A stretch of DNA of 64,000 nucleotides from Veillonella seminalis (GCF_003992065.1 NZ_RQUZ01000003.1:1-64000), one strand, 5' to 3'. Positions 25,733 through 36,388 are shown, counted from the stretch's first letter. Notes: a model not told the origin generated them from the letters alone. Program-made: numbers and translations.

Positions 25733-28700
25733 TCACTCCATCTCAAAATCTTGTAACGCTTCGACTTCAATCTTAATTTCTTCATTAGCTCGACCGGCTA
25801 CTACACGCAATACTTCACGTGCCGTATCCAAGGAGGTCAAGCAAGGTGTACCCATTTCAACGGCCAAACGACGAAGTTGGAAACCTTCGCGTTCAGGGCG
25901 TTTACCATAGGTCAAGGTGTTCAACATCAAGTCAACTTCACCGCGACGGATCAAGTCGGCACAGTTGTTTTCACCTTCGTGAATCTTATTGACAATTACA
26001 CATGGAATACCATGTTCTTCAAAATATTTGCCCGTACCGCCGGTTGCCTGGATGTGGTAACCGAGGTCGATAAAGCCTTTCGCAAGACGTGCTGCTTCTT
26101 CTTTATCGCGGTCCGCTACGGTCATGAGGATATGGCCTTTTTCAGGAATACGCATGTTGGCACCATGAATGGCTTTGAACAAGGCTTCCGAATAAGTGCG
26201 GCCGATACCCATAACTTCACCGGTGGATTTCATTTCAGGTCCCAAAGCGATTTCTACGAGACCCATTTTGGAGAATGAGAATACCGGCGCTTTAACGGCA
26301 ACATAATCTTTAGCCGGAACCAAACCGGTCGGTAAGCCCATAGACTTAATCGTTTCACCGAGAGCAATGCGTGTCGCATATTCAATCATGTTGATGCCCG
26401 TAACTTTACTGATGAACGGTACGGTACGGCTGGAACGTGGGTTAACTTCGATAACATTGAGTTCACCGTTAGCTACGATGTACTGAATATTTACGATACC
26501 TTTTACATTTAAGCCGCGTGCAATACGCTGCGTATAATCAACGATTTGGTTCGTAATTTCTTCGGATAAATGTTGAGCCGGATATACGGCAATGGAGTCA
26601 CCGGAGTGAACGCCGGCGCGTTCGATTTGTTCCATGATGCCCGGAATACATACGTCTTCACCGTCGGCGATGGCGTCAACTTCCACTTCCATGCCCACCA
26701 TGTAGCGGTCGATAAGTACCGGATGGTCTTTGGATGCCACTACCGCTTCTTTCATGTACACGTCAAGTTCTTGGTCATTGTACACGATTTCCATAGCACG
26801 GCCGCCGAGTACGTAAGACGGACGAACGATGAGCGGATAGGATAAACGCTGAGCCGCTGCCAACGCTTCTTCATGGCTCGTTACCAACGCCCCTACCGGA
26901 CGCGGAATACCGAGTTCAGCCAACAAAGCATCGAAACGTTCACGGTCTTCCGCCATGTCGATGCTGTCTACGGACGTACCGAGGATTTTTACACCCCGTT
27001 CTGCGAGAGGACCGGCCAAGTTAATAGCTGTCTGACCGCCGAACTGAGCGATAACGCCGATTGGGTTTTCTTTGCGGATAACTTCCATAACATCTTCCAC
27101 GGTGAGTGGTTCGAAGTACAAGCTGTCCGATGTATCAAAGTCCGTACTTACTGTTTCCGGATTGTTATTGATGATAATAGACTGTTTGCCGGCTTTACGA
27201 AGCGCCCAGGAAGAGTGAACGGAGCAATAGTCGAATTCAACGCCCTGGCCGATACGAATCGGACCGGAACCGAGTACGATAACGCTGTTTTCACCGCGCG
27301 GTACTACTTCGTCTTCCATAGCATAAGCACTGTAGTAATAAGGCGTGTGTGCTTCAAATTCAGCTGCACAAGTATCTACATATTTGTAAGTCGGGAACAA
27401 CTTCATTTCCTGACGTTTTGCCAACACATCGTCAGCCGTTACATTGGCATAGCGGGCAATAACTTTATCCGGCATGCTGTAACGTTTTGCCTGGCGAAGA
27501 TTGTCTTCCGTAATACCTTCGGAAGCCAATTTCTTTTCTAAAGTTACGATGTTCTTAATCTTGTTGATGAAGAACATGTCGATTTTCGTAATGAAGTGGA
27601 TTTTTTCCACACTGATGCCCGCACGAAGAGCCTGAGCCACTACGTAAATACGTTCATCATCTACCAAACGAAGGCGTTCAATCAATTGTTCAGGTGTTTC
27701 ATGAGCAATTTTCTTGAGTTCAATATGGTCAAGACCGATTTCCAAGGAACGAATAGCTTTTAATAAGGAGCCTTCCAAAGTACGGTCGATAGCCATAACT
27801 TCGCCGGTTGCTTTCATCTGAGTACCCAAGGTACGGTCAGCCAAGTTGAATTTTTCAAAAGGCCAACGTGGGAACTTAGTTACCACATAGTCAAGGGACG
27901 GTTCGAAGCAAGCTTTCGTTTCACCGGTTACGGCGTTAGTAATGCTGTCCAAAGTCATACCGAGGGCTACTTTAGCCGCTACTTTAGCAATCGGATACCC
28001 CGTCGCTTTTGAAGCCAACGCAGACGAACGGGATACACGCGGGTTAACTTCGATTACATAATATTGGTTACTGTACGGATCCAAGGCATACTGTACGTTA
28101 CAACCACCTTCGATTTCGAGGTAACGAATGATGTCAACCGATGCCGTACGAAGCATTTGGTATTGAATATCGTTCAAAGTCTGGCTTGGTGCCACAACGA
28201 TGGAGTCCCCTGTGTGAACGCCAACCGGGTCGATATTTTCCATGTTACATACGATAATGCAGTTGTCCGCACTGTCGCGCATAACTTCGTATTCCACTTC
28301 TTTCCAGCCTGCTACGGAGCGTTCTACGAGAATCTGATGAATCGGGCTGAGTTTGATACCGCGAAGGGCAATCATGTACATTTCTTCTTCATTGGCTGCA
28401 ATGCCGCCGCCCGTACCGCCTAAGGTATAAGCCGGACGAATGATGATCGGATAACCGATTTTATTGGCAAATTCAACGGCTTTATCTACGTCGCTGAAAA
28501 TATCACTTTCCGGTACCGGCTGGTTAATACGTTCCATAGCTTCTTTGAAAAGCTCACGGTCTTCCGCCTGTTTAATAGCCGCCAAAGTGGTACCTAAAAG
28601 TTTTACGCCGTATTTTTCAAGAACGCCCGCTTCGGATAATTCCACCGCCATGTTAAGACCTACCTGGCCGCCCAAAGTGGCAAGCAAGCCGTAAGGACGT

Positions 28701-28936
28701 TCTTTACGGATAACTTCCGTTACAAATTCCAAACTGATTGGTTCAATATATACGCGGTCCGCAATGTCGCGGTCCGTCATGATTGTTGCCGGGTTGGAGT
28801 TTACGAGCACTACTTCATAGCCTTCTTCGCGAAGGGAGCGGCAAGCCTGGGTACCGGCATAGTCAAATTCTGCTGCCTGGCCGATAATAATCGGGCCCGA
28901 TCCGATAACGAGTATTTTCTTATTTTCCATTGTCAT
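25733..28936 (-). CDS. carB: Carbamoyl-phosphate synthase large subunit
   Basis: The 1067-residue protein makes carbamoyl phosphate from bicarbonate, ammonia and two ATP. Two homologous halves each open with a [20 protein letters not shown] or [20 protein letters not shown] segment and contain ATP-grasp sites ([19 protein letters not shown] and [19 protein letters not shown]). The C-terminal MGS-like allosteric domain with [16 protein letters not shown] follows. Length and domain order are normal. It is between carA and pyrK in the pyr operon. The ATG at 28936 follows AAAGGG at seven bases. Confidence 0.98.
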   Translation of the reverse strand: MTMENKKILVIGSGPIIIGQAAEFDYAGTQACRSLREEGYEVVLVNSNPATIMTDRDIADRVYIEPISLEFVTEVIRKERPYGLLATLGGQVGLNMAVELSEAGVLEKYGVKLLGTTLAAIKQAEDRELFKEAMERINQPVPESDIFSDVDKAVEFANKIGYPIIIRPAYTLGGTGGGIAANEEEMYMIALRGIKLSPIHQILVERSVAGWKEVEYEVMRDSADNCIIVCNMENIDPVGVHTGDSIVVAPSQTLNDIQYQMLRTASVDIIRYLEIEGGCNVQYALDPYSNQYYVIEVNPRVSRSSALASKATGYPIAKVAAKVALGMTLDSITNAVTGETKACFEPSLDYVVTKFPRWPFEKFNLADRTLGTQMKATGEVMAIDRTLEGSLLKAIRSLEIGLDHIELKKIAHETPEQLIERLRLVDDERIYVVAQALRAGISVEKIHFITKIDMFFINKIKNIVTLEKKLASEGITEDNLRQAKRYSMPDKVIARYANVTADDVLAKRQEMKLFPTYKYVDTCAAEFEAHTPYYYSAYAMEDEVVPRGENSVIVLGSGPIRIGQGVEFDYCSVHSSWALRKAGKQSIIINNNPETVSTDFDTSDSLYFEPLTVEDVMEVIRKENPIGVIAQFGGQTAINLAGPLAERGVKILGTSVDSIDMAEDRERFDALLAELGIPRPVGALVTSHEEALAAAQRLSYPLIVRPSYVLGGRAMEIVYNDQELDVYMKEAVVASKDHPVLIDRYMVGMEVEVDAIADGEDVCIPGIMEQIERAGVHSGDSIAVYPAQHLSEEITNQIVDYTQRIARGLNVKGIVNIQYIVANGELNVIEVNPRSSRTVPFISKVTGINMIEYATRIALGETIKSMGLPTGLVPAKDYVAVKAPVFSFSKMGLVEIALGPEMKSTGEVMGIGRTYSEALFKAIHGANMRIPEKGHILMTVADRDKEEAARLAKGFIDLGYHIQATGGTGKYFEEHGIPCVIVNKIHEGENNCADLIRRGEVDLMLNTLTYGKRPEREGFQLRRLAVEMGTPCLTSLDTAREVLRVVAGRANEEIKIEVEALQDFEME

Positions 28937-28949
28937 TGGTCAGCCCTTT

Positions 28950-30020
28950 CTATTTATATTCTTTCATCATTGCTTTGAATTCATCGAACAAGTACAGATT
29001 GTCAGTCGGTCCCGGCGATGCTTCCGGATGATATTGTACCGACATGATTGGCAAGCTGTTGTGACGCATACCTTCCACGGTGTTATCGTTCACACTGCGA
29101 TGGGTAATCGTGATATCAGCGTCTTTTAAGCTGTTTTCATCTACCGCAAAGCCGTGGTTCTGAGAGGTAATGTACACGCGGCCGGTGCGAAGGTCTTTAA
29201 CCGGATGGTTGGACCCGCGATGGCCGAAACGTAATTTATAAGTGGAGCCGCCAAACGCTAAGGACAATACTTGGTGACCCATGCAAATACCGAAAATCGG
29301 TTTCTTGCCGAGTAATTTTTTAATTTCTTCAACGGCGTAGCCGAGGTCCGAAGGGTCCCCCGGTCCATTGGATAAGAAAATACCGTCCGGATTGACTGCC
29401 AATACCTCTTCCGCCTTGATGTCAGCCGGGAAAATGGACAAGCGGCAGCCGCTCGCTTCGAGGGATTTCAAGATATTTTCTTTAACCCCGAAGTCATATA
29501 CGGCTACATGGTATTCGGCGTTTTCATTACCGCGGAAACCTTGCCACTTGGTCGTTACCTGCATAACCTGGTCGGTCGGCAAATCCTGTTTTAACAACGC
29601 ATCAATGCGTTCCTGCGGCGTATCTACCGGACAGATAACGCCTTTCATAACACCGTGGTTACGGATGTTACGAGTAATGGCGCGGGTATCTACATCATAG
29701 AGACAAGGCACGCCGTACGCACGTAAATATTCTTCAAATAAGCCTTCATTTTGCCAATTGCTTGGGAAGGTACAAAGTTCGCCCACAATCATACCGCGGC
29801 AATATGGTTTCGGTGCCTGTGCAATATCGCGGAACACGCCATAGTTGCCGATGAGCGGATAGGTCAATGTGATAATTTGATCGGCGTACGAAGGGTCGGT
29901 CAAAATTTCCTGATAACCGGTCATACCGGTGTTAAATACAACTTCGCCGAGGATTGGTCTTGCTCCCAAGAGCTTACCTTCGTATACGGAGCCATCTTGT
30001 AGTACTAATTTGCCTTTCAC
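28950..30020 (-). CDS. carA: Carbamoyl-phosphate synthase small (glutaminase) subunit
   Basis: CarA hydrolyses glutamine and passes ammonia to CarB. The 356-residue product contains FNTGMTGYQEILTDPSYADQI in the N-terminal domain and a class I glutamine amidotransferase domain with the catalytic cysteine in FGICMGHQVLSLAFGG and the His/Glu pair in SVQYHPEASPGPTD. Translation starts at GTG 30020, overlapping the pyrC stop by four bases (GTGA). It is immediately upstream of carB. Confidence 0.97.
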   Translation of the reverse strand: MKGKLVLQDGSVYEGKLLGARPILGEVVFNTGMTGYQEILTDPSYADQIITLTYPLIGNYGVFRDIAQAPKPYCRGMIVGELCTFPSNWQNEGLFEEYLRAYGVPCLYDVDTRAITRNIRNHGVMKGVICPVDTPQERIDALLKQDLPTDQVMQVTTKWQGFRGNENAEYHVAVYDFGVKENILKSLEASGCRLSIFPADIKAEEVLAVNPDGIFLSNGPGDPSDLGYAVEEIKKLLGKKPIFGICMGHQVLSLAFGGSTYKLRFGHRGSNHPVKDLRTGRVYITSQNHGFAVDENSLKDADITITHRSVNDNTVEGMRHNSLPIMSVQYHPEASPGPTDNLYLFDEFKAMMKEYK

Positions 30021-31306
30021 TGAGTCACAACTCCCTCTTTCATCACAATATTACCATCTACAACCGTTAATTTGGCTTTGCCTGTTAAGGTCATGCCGTC
30101 AAACGGACTCGTCTTACCTTTAGTATAGAATAAATTGCGGTCTACCGTCCACTCTTCATCGGTGCTGAAAACGGTAATATCGGCGGTTTTGCCCACTTCT
30201 AAAACGCCCGCATCAACGCCCATGATTTCGGCCGGACGAACGCTCATGAGATTTACAATTTCATCCAAGGTCAAAATGCCTGTTTTGTAAGTATGTGTCA
30301 AAACAGCTGCCAAGGATGTTTCAAGACCGCTGAAACCATTCGGTGCACAGCAGAATTCCACGTCTTTTTCTTCTTCCGCATGCGGTGCATGGTCCGTAAT
30401 AATGGCGTCGATTGTGCCATCTTTCACGCCTTCCAAAAGGGCTTGACGATGGTCTTCGGAACGAATCGGCGGCGCCATTTTGAAAGCCGGATTATATTCA
30501 CGCAAGAATTCATCGGTAAAAGATAAATGCTGCGCTGTTACTTCGCAAGTTACCTTAATACCTTTCTCTTTAGCGGCACGGATTTGGTCTACCGTATCTT
30601 TACTGCTTACGTGAGCGATATGAATGTGACCGCCGGTCATCTGTGCTAAGAGAAGGTCACGAGCTACAGCCATGTCTTCTGCTACGGCCGGACGACCTTT
30701 AACCCCCATTTCATAAGCTACGAATCCTTCGTGCATATGACCTTCATGAGTAAGACTTACTTCTTCGGCGTGGTCGATTACCGGTTTGTTGAACATGCTG
30801 GAGTATTCCAAAGCACGGCGCATGAAAGCGGCGCTTTCTACATAGTGACCGTCATCGGAGAAACCGACAACACCGGCTTCCGCCATGTCGCCCATTTCTG
30901 CCAGTTCTTTACCTTCAAGGTTTTTACTTACGGCACCGATAAATTCAACTTTTACAAGGCCGGTAAGTTCAGCCTGTTTTTGCAAACCGCGAACCAAAGC
31001 GGCATTATCTACTACCGGTTTGGTGTTAGCCATGGTAGCGATACGGGTAAAACCGCCGGCAGCTGCTGCCTGCGTACCGCTGTGGAAGTCTTCTTTCGCT
31101 TCCTGACCCGGTTCACGCAAATGCGTATGCATGTCGATGAGACCCGGTGTTACGATAAGGCCGGTTGCATCATATACATCAGCGCCGTCAGCACTTAAAT
31201 TCTGACCGATTGCGGCAATCTTGCCGTCTTTCACCAAAATATCGGCTACTTCATGTTGTTGTTTTTTCGGATTTACAATGGTTCCACCCTTAATCAGCAA
31301 GTTCAC
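30017..31306 (-). CDS. pyrC: Dihydroorotase (class I)
   Basis: PyrC cyclises carbamoyl-aspartate to dihydroorotate. The 429-residue amidohydrolase has the metal-binding GLIDMHTHLREPGQEAKED, a later His in VIDHAE, HIAHVSSKDT and ITDHAPHAEEEK, which are the zinc-binding and catalytic positions of class I enzymes. I start it at GTG 31306, eight bases after GGAGG; a GTG at 31315 is inside that site. The start lies within the last 17 bases of pyrB, indicating translational coupling. Confidence 0.96.
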   Translation of the reverse strand: MNLLIKGGTIVNPKKQQHEVADILVKDGKIAAIGQNLSADGADVYDATGLIVTPGLIDMHTHLREPGQEAKEDFHSGTQAAAAGGFTRIATMANTKPVVDNAALVRGLQKQAELTGLVKVEFIGAVSKNLEGKELAEMGDMAEAGVVGFSDDGHYVESAAFMRRALEYSSMFNKPVIDHAEEVSLTHEGHMHEGFVAYEMGVKGRPAVAEDMAVARDLLLAQMTGGHIHIAHVSSKDTVDQIRAAKEKGIKVTCEVTAQHLSFTDEFLREYNPAFKMAPPIRSEDHRQALLEGVKDGTIDAIITDHAPHAEEEKDVEFCCAPNGFSGLETSLAAVLTHTYKTGILTLDEIVNLMSVRPAEIMGVDAGVLEVGKTADITVFSTDEEWTVDRNLFYTKGKTSPFDGMTLTGKAKLTVVDGNIVMKEGVVTQ

Positions 31307-32240
31307 TGCCGTCACCTCCTACAATCGTTAAGTATAATACAGCCATACGTACCGCTACGCCGTTGCGTACCTGTTCCTGAATGGCCGATTCATCGCTGTA
31401 AGCCACATCGTGAGCAATTTCAAGACCACGATTCATAGGCCCCGGATGCATAACCATCACATCGTCTTTGGCCAAGGCCAACACATTTTTATTGATACCG
31501 AAGATGCGTGCATATTCACGATTCGTCGGATATAAAGCAGAGTTAATACGTTCTAACTGAATGCGCAATACGTTGATTACGTCGGCGTCTTTAACCGCTT
31601 CACGCACATCGTAGTGAATGGTTACACCCATTTTGGCAAGTTCCGGATAAAGCAAAGTGCGCGGACCAACCAAGTGAACATCGGCGCCCATTTTGGTAAA
31701 ACCGTAAATATCGCTGCGCGCTACACGGCTGTGCATGATGTCGCCGGCAATAACAATTTTTTTACCTTCCAAAGTGCCTTTGCGTTCGATAATGGAGTAC
31801 ATATCGAGCAAAGCTTGGGTCGGATGTTCATGTGCACCGTCACCGGCGTTGATGATAATCGGATCCACCACTTTAGTAGCGTATAACGGGGACCCTTCCG
31901 CACTGTGACGCATTACGATGGCGTCGGTACCCATGTACGATACGGTAAGCAAAGTATCGCGGAAACTTTCACCTTTCGCCATGGAGCTACCGCTCTTCGT
32001 AATATTAATAACGTCGGCACCCAAGTATTTCCCAGCTAATTCGAAGGAACTGCGCGTGCGCGTACTGTTTTCCATGAATAAGTTGATGATGGATTTGCCT
32101 TTTAACAAAGGATATTTCTTATCATCCGATAAGACGATTTTCTTCATTTTCTTGGCTACGCGTAATATAAGTTCAATTTCTTCCTTTGTAGCATGCTGTA
32201 AACCCAGCAAATGCTTGCCTTTCAAACTTACTTCTCCCAT
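31290..32240 (-). CDS. pyrB: Aspartate carbamoyltransferase catalytic subunit
   Basis: PyrB condenses carbamoyl phosphate with aspartate. The 316-residue protein has the carbamoyl-phosphate loop FMENSTRTRSSFELA, the SMAKGESFRDT mobile loop, and AHEHPTQALLDMYSI. No pyrI regulatory-subunit gene follows, as is normal for Firmicutes. It is the first gene of the operon after the PyrR-type leader, with AAGGAGG before its ATG. Confidence 0.97.
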   Translation of the reverse strand: MGEVSLKGKHLLGLQHATKEEIELILRVAKKMKKIVLSDDKKYPLLKGKSIINLFMENSTRTRSSFELAGKYLGADVINITKSGSSMAKGESFRDTLLTVSYMGTDAIVMRHSAEGSPLYATKVVDPIIINAGDGAHEHPTQALLDMYSIIERKGTLEGKKIVIAGDIMHSRVARSDIYGFTKMGADVHLVGPRTLLYPELAKMGVTIHYDVREAVKDADVINVLRIQLERINSALYPTNREYARIFGINKNVLALAKDDVMVMHPGPMNRGLEIAHDVAYSDESAIQEQVRNGVAVRMAVLYLTIVGGDGSELAD

Positions 32241-32278
32241 TGTCAGCCTCCTTAACTGAGATTCTCGGTTTATATAAC

Positions 32279-32389
32279 AAAAAAAGACCTCTTGCCTGTG
32301 GCAAAAGGTCTATAGCAGACTTAGTGATACACCTATAGCAATATAACGATACAGGTGCCTACCATATCCTTTACTAGCCTCACAGGACT
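32279..32389 (-). promoter_or_regulatory. PyrR-type attenuator of the pyr operon
   Basis: On the minus strand AGTCCTGTGAGGCT (32376-32389) fits the PyrR-binding loop consensus ARUCCNGNGAGGYU exactly. Downstream, AGACCTTTTGCC pairs with GGCAAGAGGTCT (32285-32311), followed by seven Ts (32279-32285), an intrinsic terminator 38 bases before pyrB. In characterised Firmicutes PyrR with UMP binds the loop and favours the terminator. No pyrR gene is in the window. Confidence 0.88.
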
Positions 32390-32455
32390 AACTTAAAAGG
32401 TAAATTGTGTGAAACGAACGGTCTCTCGTACCGCCCTTCTGTTTCTTCTTTTTAT

Positions 32456-32484
32456 ATTTTACCCGTCTGAAGTTAGCCTGTCAA
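32456..32484 (-). promoter_or_regulatory. Promoter of the pyr operon
   Basis: Minus-strand TTGACA (32479-32484), 17 bases, then TAAAAT (32456-32461). The start site would be about 60 bases before the PyrR-binding loop. Confidence 0.8.
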
Positions 32485-32526
32485 GGTTAGTATTATGAAG
32501 TTCCGTTTATCAAAAAGTCATATCAA

Positions 32527-34599
32527 TTAGAACTTAATTTCAGCCCCTACGCGCCATACACGGCCATACATGTTGAGGTCTTCCACATCCTTATCGAGGA
32601 TGTTGTTTACTGCCACGAAGGCTGAGAAGTTTTCATTAAAATTACGGGTTACCGCCGCATTCAAGGTGTTGAAGGAATACAAATCGTAATTGGTGCTGCT
32701 GCGACCGCTCGCATTATACGCATAATCATGAGTAAAGCTGTTCCAAATTACACCGCTATAACCGGTCTTTTTATGATCATCGTAAACGAGCTGAACGGTG
32801 GTAATGGATTTGGCACGATTAAGTAACCGCGTATCCGTTGTCTTATCCTTCGCATCGATGTAGTTGTAGGTTGCTTTGAGGCTCAAACGGTCGCTCAATT
32901 TATGACCGGCTGTCAATTCGATACCGTTAATCTGTGCCTTATTCACGTTCACATACTGTGCATGGTAAACGCCGGTAGCCGCATCACGCCACTGATTGTA
33001 GTTGATGAGATTGGACACCTTATTGTTGTAGTATGTAATCTTACCAAAGGATTTACCGTGTTCCCCTTCCAATGAGAAGTCAAAGTTCGTGGATTTTTCC
33101 GGTTCTAAGTCAGGATTACCTACCACGTTAACCATGATTGGCCCCGGACTGTGCCACATATCCATGTAGAGTTCGGATACGGTTGGTGCTTTATAGCCCT
33201 TACCGTAATTGGCTTTGAAACGAAGATTATCCTTAATGCTGTAATTCAAACCGATATGCGGTGATACATTAGATCCGAAGGAGCTGTTGTGCTCATAGCG
33301 AACCGAAGGCTGAAGCATAAATTTATCCGTTACTTGCCATGTATCTTCTACAAAACCGGCATAGGAATTAACTGTATGGGCTTCTTGCGTTTTCACACCA
33401 TTCGCATCAGCTTGGCCACCCAAACGAGTGCCGGAATAGTACACTTTGCGATATTCGCCGCCAAAGGTCAAGGTATGCGCATCATTGAGGTACATGGTAT
33501 TCTGTGCATCCGTTACCCATGTGTAATACTTGGCTCGGTCATAATCGGAGCTCGGATACATTTTTTCCATCATGGCCTGTGCTACTTTGCTGAAACGACC
33601 TAAGAAAGAAAAGTCTACATTGTTGCTCATATCATAATCTTTTTTCAGCTGATTATAATAGGTGCGTACTTGGTAATCGTTCTTTTCCGTGGAGCCCGTA
33701 TAAGTGGCACTCAAACCATAGCCCGTATTGTTGTAATGCTCTACCTTGTCTTTTTGCTGGTCATAGGCCATCCCGCGATTAAGTCCCTGCACATCAGCCA
33801 GCTCCGTACGAAGCTTTTCTTTGAAGTAATTAGCATCCAAACGGAGTTTATTCTTGTTAGCATTTTCAAAATCATAGGTAGCGCTGATATCAAAATTCTG
33901 ACGATTGCCGAACATGTAGCGGTTGTAGCCTTCACTCCCCACTTTAGTGGCTAATGCTTCAGTTACGGTTAAAATATTCTGCGGACGTACCTTCGTAAAT
34001 TGAGCGCCGGTAGTCAAATTCCAACGCCCCTGTTTACCGGAATCATAGCGATAATAATTATTCTGCTGCTTGGTGCCCGTATTAACGCCAACTGTTACGC
34101 CTTCTTTGTCCGGCAACTTGGTAATAATATTAATAACACCGCCCATAGCATCAGAACCATAAAGCGAGCTCGTAGCGCCGCGTACGATTTCTACGCGCTC
34201 TACTGTATCAAGACTCATGCGGCCCAAAGTATACACATTGGCCGTGCTGTCCGTATCTTCACCGGCAATGCGCTTACCGTCCACCAAAATGAGAGTATGT
34301 TTCGTGTCCATACCGCGGAGCATTACTTGGTTACCGGTCATGGCCGATTCAGCAAGACTCACATTATCTGCGAGCTGCAAGGCGGACACAAGGTCGGTAG
34401 CGCCCATGCGTTTCATATCTTCAGCTGTAACTACTTCAACCGCCTGCGGGGCCGTTTTCACAGTTTCCTCCGTCTTCGACGCCGTTACCACTACCATATC
34501 GGTGGCAAGATCCGCTGCCTGTACGCCGTATACAGGTGCTAATAAAACAGCCAATGTCATGGCATGCAACACAAGTTCTTTGGATTTTACTCTTTTCAT
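32527..34599 (-). CDS. TonB-dependent outer-membrane receptor (probable heme/iron-complex receptor)
   Basis: The 690-residue precursor has a signal peptide (about residues 1-28, cleavage after VQAA), a TonB-box-like DMVVVTA, a plug domain with VMLRGMDTKHTLILVDGKRI and VERVEIVRGATSSLYGSDAMGGVINIIT, and a 22-strand-type barrel ending in phenylalanine (VGAEIKF). It resembles the CirA/FepA/HutA group. The ligand is inferred as heme from the neighbouring HutW-like enzyme and flavodoxin; siderophore or other iron complexes are possible. It is at the downstream end of the iron locus, after a structured 365-base gap that may carry its own control. Confidence 0.88.
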   Translation of the reverse strand: MKRVKSKELVLHAMTLAVLLAPVYGVQAADLATDMVVVTASKTEETVKTAPQAVEVVTAEDMKRMGATDLVSALQLADNVSLAESAMTGNQVMLRGMDTKHTLILVDGKRIAGEDTDSTANVYTLGRMSLDTVERVEIVRGATSSLYGSDAMGGVINIITKLPDKEGVTVGVNTGTKQQNNYYRYDSGKQGRWNLTTGAQFTKVRPQNILTVTEALATKVGSEGYNRYMFGNRQNFDISATYDFENANKNKLRLDANYFKEKLRTELADVQGLNRGMAYDQQKDKVEHYNNTGYGLSATYTGSTEKNDYQVRTYYNQLKKDYDMSNNVDFSFLGRFSKVAQAMMEKMYPSSDYDRAKYYTWVTDAQNTMYLNDAHTLTFGGEYRKVYYSGTRLGGQADANGVKTQEAHTVNSYAGFVEDTWQVTDKFMLQPSVRYEHNSSFGSNVSPHIGLNYSIKDNLRFKANYGKGYKAPTVSELYMDMWHSPGPIMVNVVGNPDLEPEKSTNFDFSLEGEHGKSFGKITYYNNKVSNLINYNQWRDAATGVYHAQYVNVNKAQINGIELTAGHKLSDRLSLKATYNYIDAKDKTTDTRLLNRAKSITTVQLVYDDHKKTGYSGVIWNSFTHDYAYNASGRSSTNYDLYSFNTLNAAVTRNFNENFSAFVAVNNILDKDVEDLNMYGRVWRVGAEIKF

Positions 34600-34722
34600 C
34601 TCTAAACACCTCTAAATAACACAAAAAACACAAATCAACACGTTTCACAATTGCACATTACAAATCCCTAATTATATCCAGAACTTACCTTTATTTTTTG
34701 AAAAAATCTATGCATAAAAAAT

Positions 34723-34845
34723 GACATAATAAGAGGACCTACCTGCACCAATACCCTACTGAAAACCGCTTGTGCCCCTATGCGCATCAACGACGGTTTA
34801 ATTTGTGATATTCAGTGTTCGATAGGTCCTTACCTATTATGTCAA
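34723..34845 (-). promoter_or_regulatory. Large nested palindrome in the leader of the TonB-dependent receptor
   Basis: The ends TGACATAATA...AGGACCTA and its complement pair across about 80 bases. Inside, ACTGA (34759-34763) pairs with TCAGT (34813-34817), and AAACCG (34764-34769) with CGGTTT (34795-34800). Such concentric helices suggest a structured RNA or a small non-autonomous element. No known riboswitch consensus was recognised. Confidence 0.5.
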
Positions 34846-34871
34846 TTTATTACACGCTATATGTATTCATT

Positions 34872-34963
34872 ATTATGCTATGCTTAGCATATCCATAATG
34901 CCCTCACGATTCAAATCTACACACTGTACTTGAATCGTATTTACAACTTGGACGGCTTGCCGT
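34872..34963. repeat. Three further hairpins between the flavodoxin and receptor genes
   Basis: ATTATG/CATAAT enclosing the near-palindrome ATGCTTAGCAT (34872-34899), CGATTCAA/TTGAATCG (34907-34940) and ACGGCTTGCCGT (34951-34963) follow one another. Together with the larger palindrome they fill the whole 34600-34964 gap; no gene is seen there. None has a strong T tract on the minus strand. Confidence 0.45.
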
Positions 34964-34964
34964 A

Positions 34965-35480
34965 TTAACCTAATTTTGCCAAAACTTCTTTAGCAAATGC
35001 CGCTGCATTGGCTAAATCATTTGCATCCGGATGAGATGCCGCTTGTTTATGACGTTCTTCGCGTTCGGCACTACGTCCGTGTGGATGACCATCCGGGAAG
35101 ATTTTGAACATCATTTCAATGACTTTCGGATCTACTTTGCCTTGGCACATGAAAGTCCCTAAAGGTTCCTGACCGTTTGGCAAAAGACCGGTAGCGGCTA
35201 CCATAGTCTCTTTGGCATGCGGCATCATAGGCGGTACACCTAAGGTAGCAAATAAAGCTACTTTTTCATTATCAATGCGTTTAAGCACTGCCTGAGCTGC
35301 TTTATCCGCATTCCCCTGGTCAGCCCAAAAGCCCATGAATACTACATCATATTGGCTTAAGTCAGCCGGAGCTTCATTAACCGGCACACATGGCGTACCT
35401 TCCGGCAAAACGCCCACAATTGCTTCGGCTACTTGTTTGGTATTCCCGGTGCGGGATGAATAAATAACAATGCTGTTCAT
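34965..35480 (-). CDS. Flavodoxin-family protein
   Basis: The 171-residue protein starts with the FMN phosphate-binding loop IVIYSSRTGNTKQVAEAI and continues as a flavodoxin with YDVVFMGFWADQGNAD and FATLGVPP. A His-rich segment (DGHPHGRSAEREERHKQAA) near residue 132 is unusual for the family. In characterised anaerobic heme-degradation loci a flavodoxin supplies electrons to the radical SAM enzyme (ChuW/HmuW), so this protein may do the same for the HutW-like protein encoded upstream. GGAG lies seven bases before the ATG. Confidence 0.82.
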   Translation of the reverse strand: MNSIVIYSSRTGNTKQVAEAIVGVLPEGTPCVPVNEAPADLSQYDVVFMGFWADQGNADKAAQAVLKRIDNEKVALFATLGVPPMMPHAKETMVAATGLLPNGQEPLGTFMCQGKVDPKVIEMMFKIFPDGHPHGRSAEREERHKQAASHPDANDLANAAAFAKEVLAKLG

Positions 35481-35584
35481 CGAATGACTCCTTTCAGCTT
35501 ATGAGAATAATTAAATTGGCTATGAGTAATATAACGCTAATATTGATTATGCCTTTATATCTAAAGAGTATATTTCTTACAGCC

Positions 35585-36388
35585 TTATTTTTTATTTCCT
35601 GTTTCATAGGGCACACAGATGGTATGTGTCTCACCGTCTATGTCAAGTTTGGTAAATACCATATTGACTTCATATAAATTGCTGAGAACTGTTTCCGTAA
35701 AAATCTCGTCTGCCGGACCGTCGGCCACGATTTGCCCTTTTTTCACTGCAATAAGACGATCGCTGTAATGAGCGGCATGGTTCAAATCATGGAGCACCAT
35801 GATTATCGTAATACCTCGCGTGTGATGAAGTTTTTCTACCAACTTCATCAGTTCCAGCTGATACCGCACATCGAGGAAGGTTGTCGGTTCATCCAAGAGG
35901 AGAATATCCGGCTCCTGTGCAATAGCCATGGCGAGCCAAGCACGCTGCCGTTCACCGCCGGATAAGTCTTTAAGCGGTCGGTGTTGTAACTCGCTGAGCC
36001 CGTTTTCTTCAATCGCCGTTTGGACCGCTGCCACGTCTTCATTGGTAAGCGAACTGAACGGATTCTGATACGGTAAACGACCGCAAAGCACGAGATCGCG
36101 CACGGTCATATCCTGCGGGGCCTGTGCCGATTGCGGCAACATGGCAATCATACGCGCTACCGTTTTGGAATTCATGGATTGAATATCCTTGCCGTCAAGA
36201 AATACCGTACCGCCCAAAGGTTCCAACAAACGACCCAATGTTTTTAACACCGTCGACTTGCCTGAACCGTTAGGACCGATAATTGACACGATTTCCGGTT
36301 TATCAAAAACGAGTGATATATTTTTACCCACCGGTCGCGAAGGATAACCGATACCGGCTTTATTCATGATTAAAGTTCGTTTCGTCAT
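35585..36388 (-). CDS. Iron-complex/heme ABC transporter ATP-binding protein
   Basis: The 267-residue ATPase has Walker A GPNGSGKST, the signature LSGGERQRAWLAMAIAQ, Walker B ILLLDEPTT and the switch His in MVLHDLNHA. It belongs to the FepC/HmuV/BtuD group that energises uptake of iron complexes. Its ATG overlaps the permease stop by four bases (ATGA), so the permease and ATPase are coupled. Confidence 0.92.
   Translation of the reverse strand: MTKRTLIMNKAGIGYPSRPVGKNISLVFDKPEIVSIIGPNGSGKSTVLKTLGRLLEPLGGTVFLDGKDIQSMNSKTVARMIAMLPQSAQAPQDMTVRDLVLCGRLPYQNPFSSLTNEDVAAVQTAIEENGLSELQHRPLKDLSGGERQRAWLAMAIAQEPDILLLDEPTTFLDVRYQLELMKLVEKLHHTRGITIIMVLHDLNHAAHYSDRLIAVKKGQIVADGPADEIFTETVLSNLYEVNMVFTKLDIDGETHTICVPYETGNKK

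Noticed and set aside
26873-27541. Long open frame on the plus strand (222 codons)
   Set aside because: It lies entirely antisense to carB, has no ribosome site or family match, and reflects the codon usage of carB.
34600-34964. Cobalamin riboswitch before the TonB-dependent receptor
   Set aside because: The B12-box core and the conserved GCCACTG-type segments are not present on the minus strand.
35481-35584. Fur-type operator before the flavodoxin gene
   Set aside because: AATTATTCTCA-like sequence is suggestive, but the match to a 19-base Fur box is too poor to claim.
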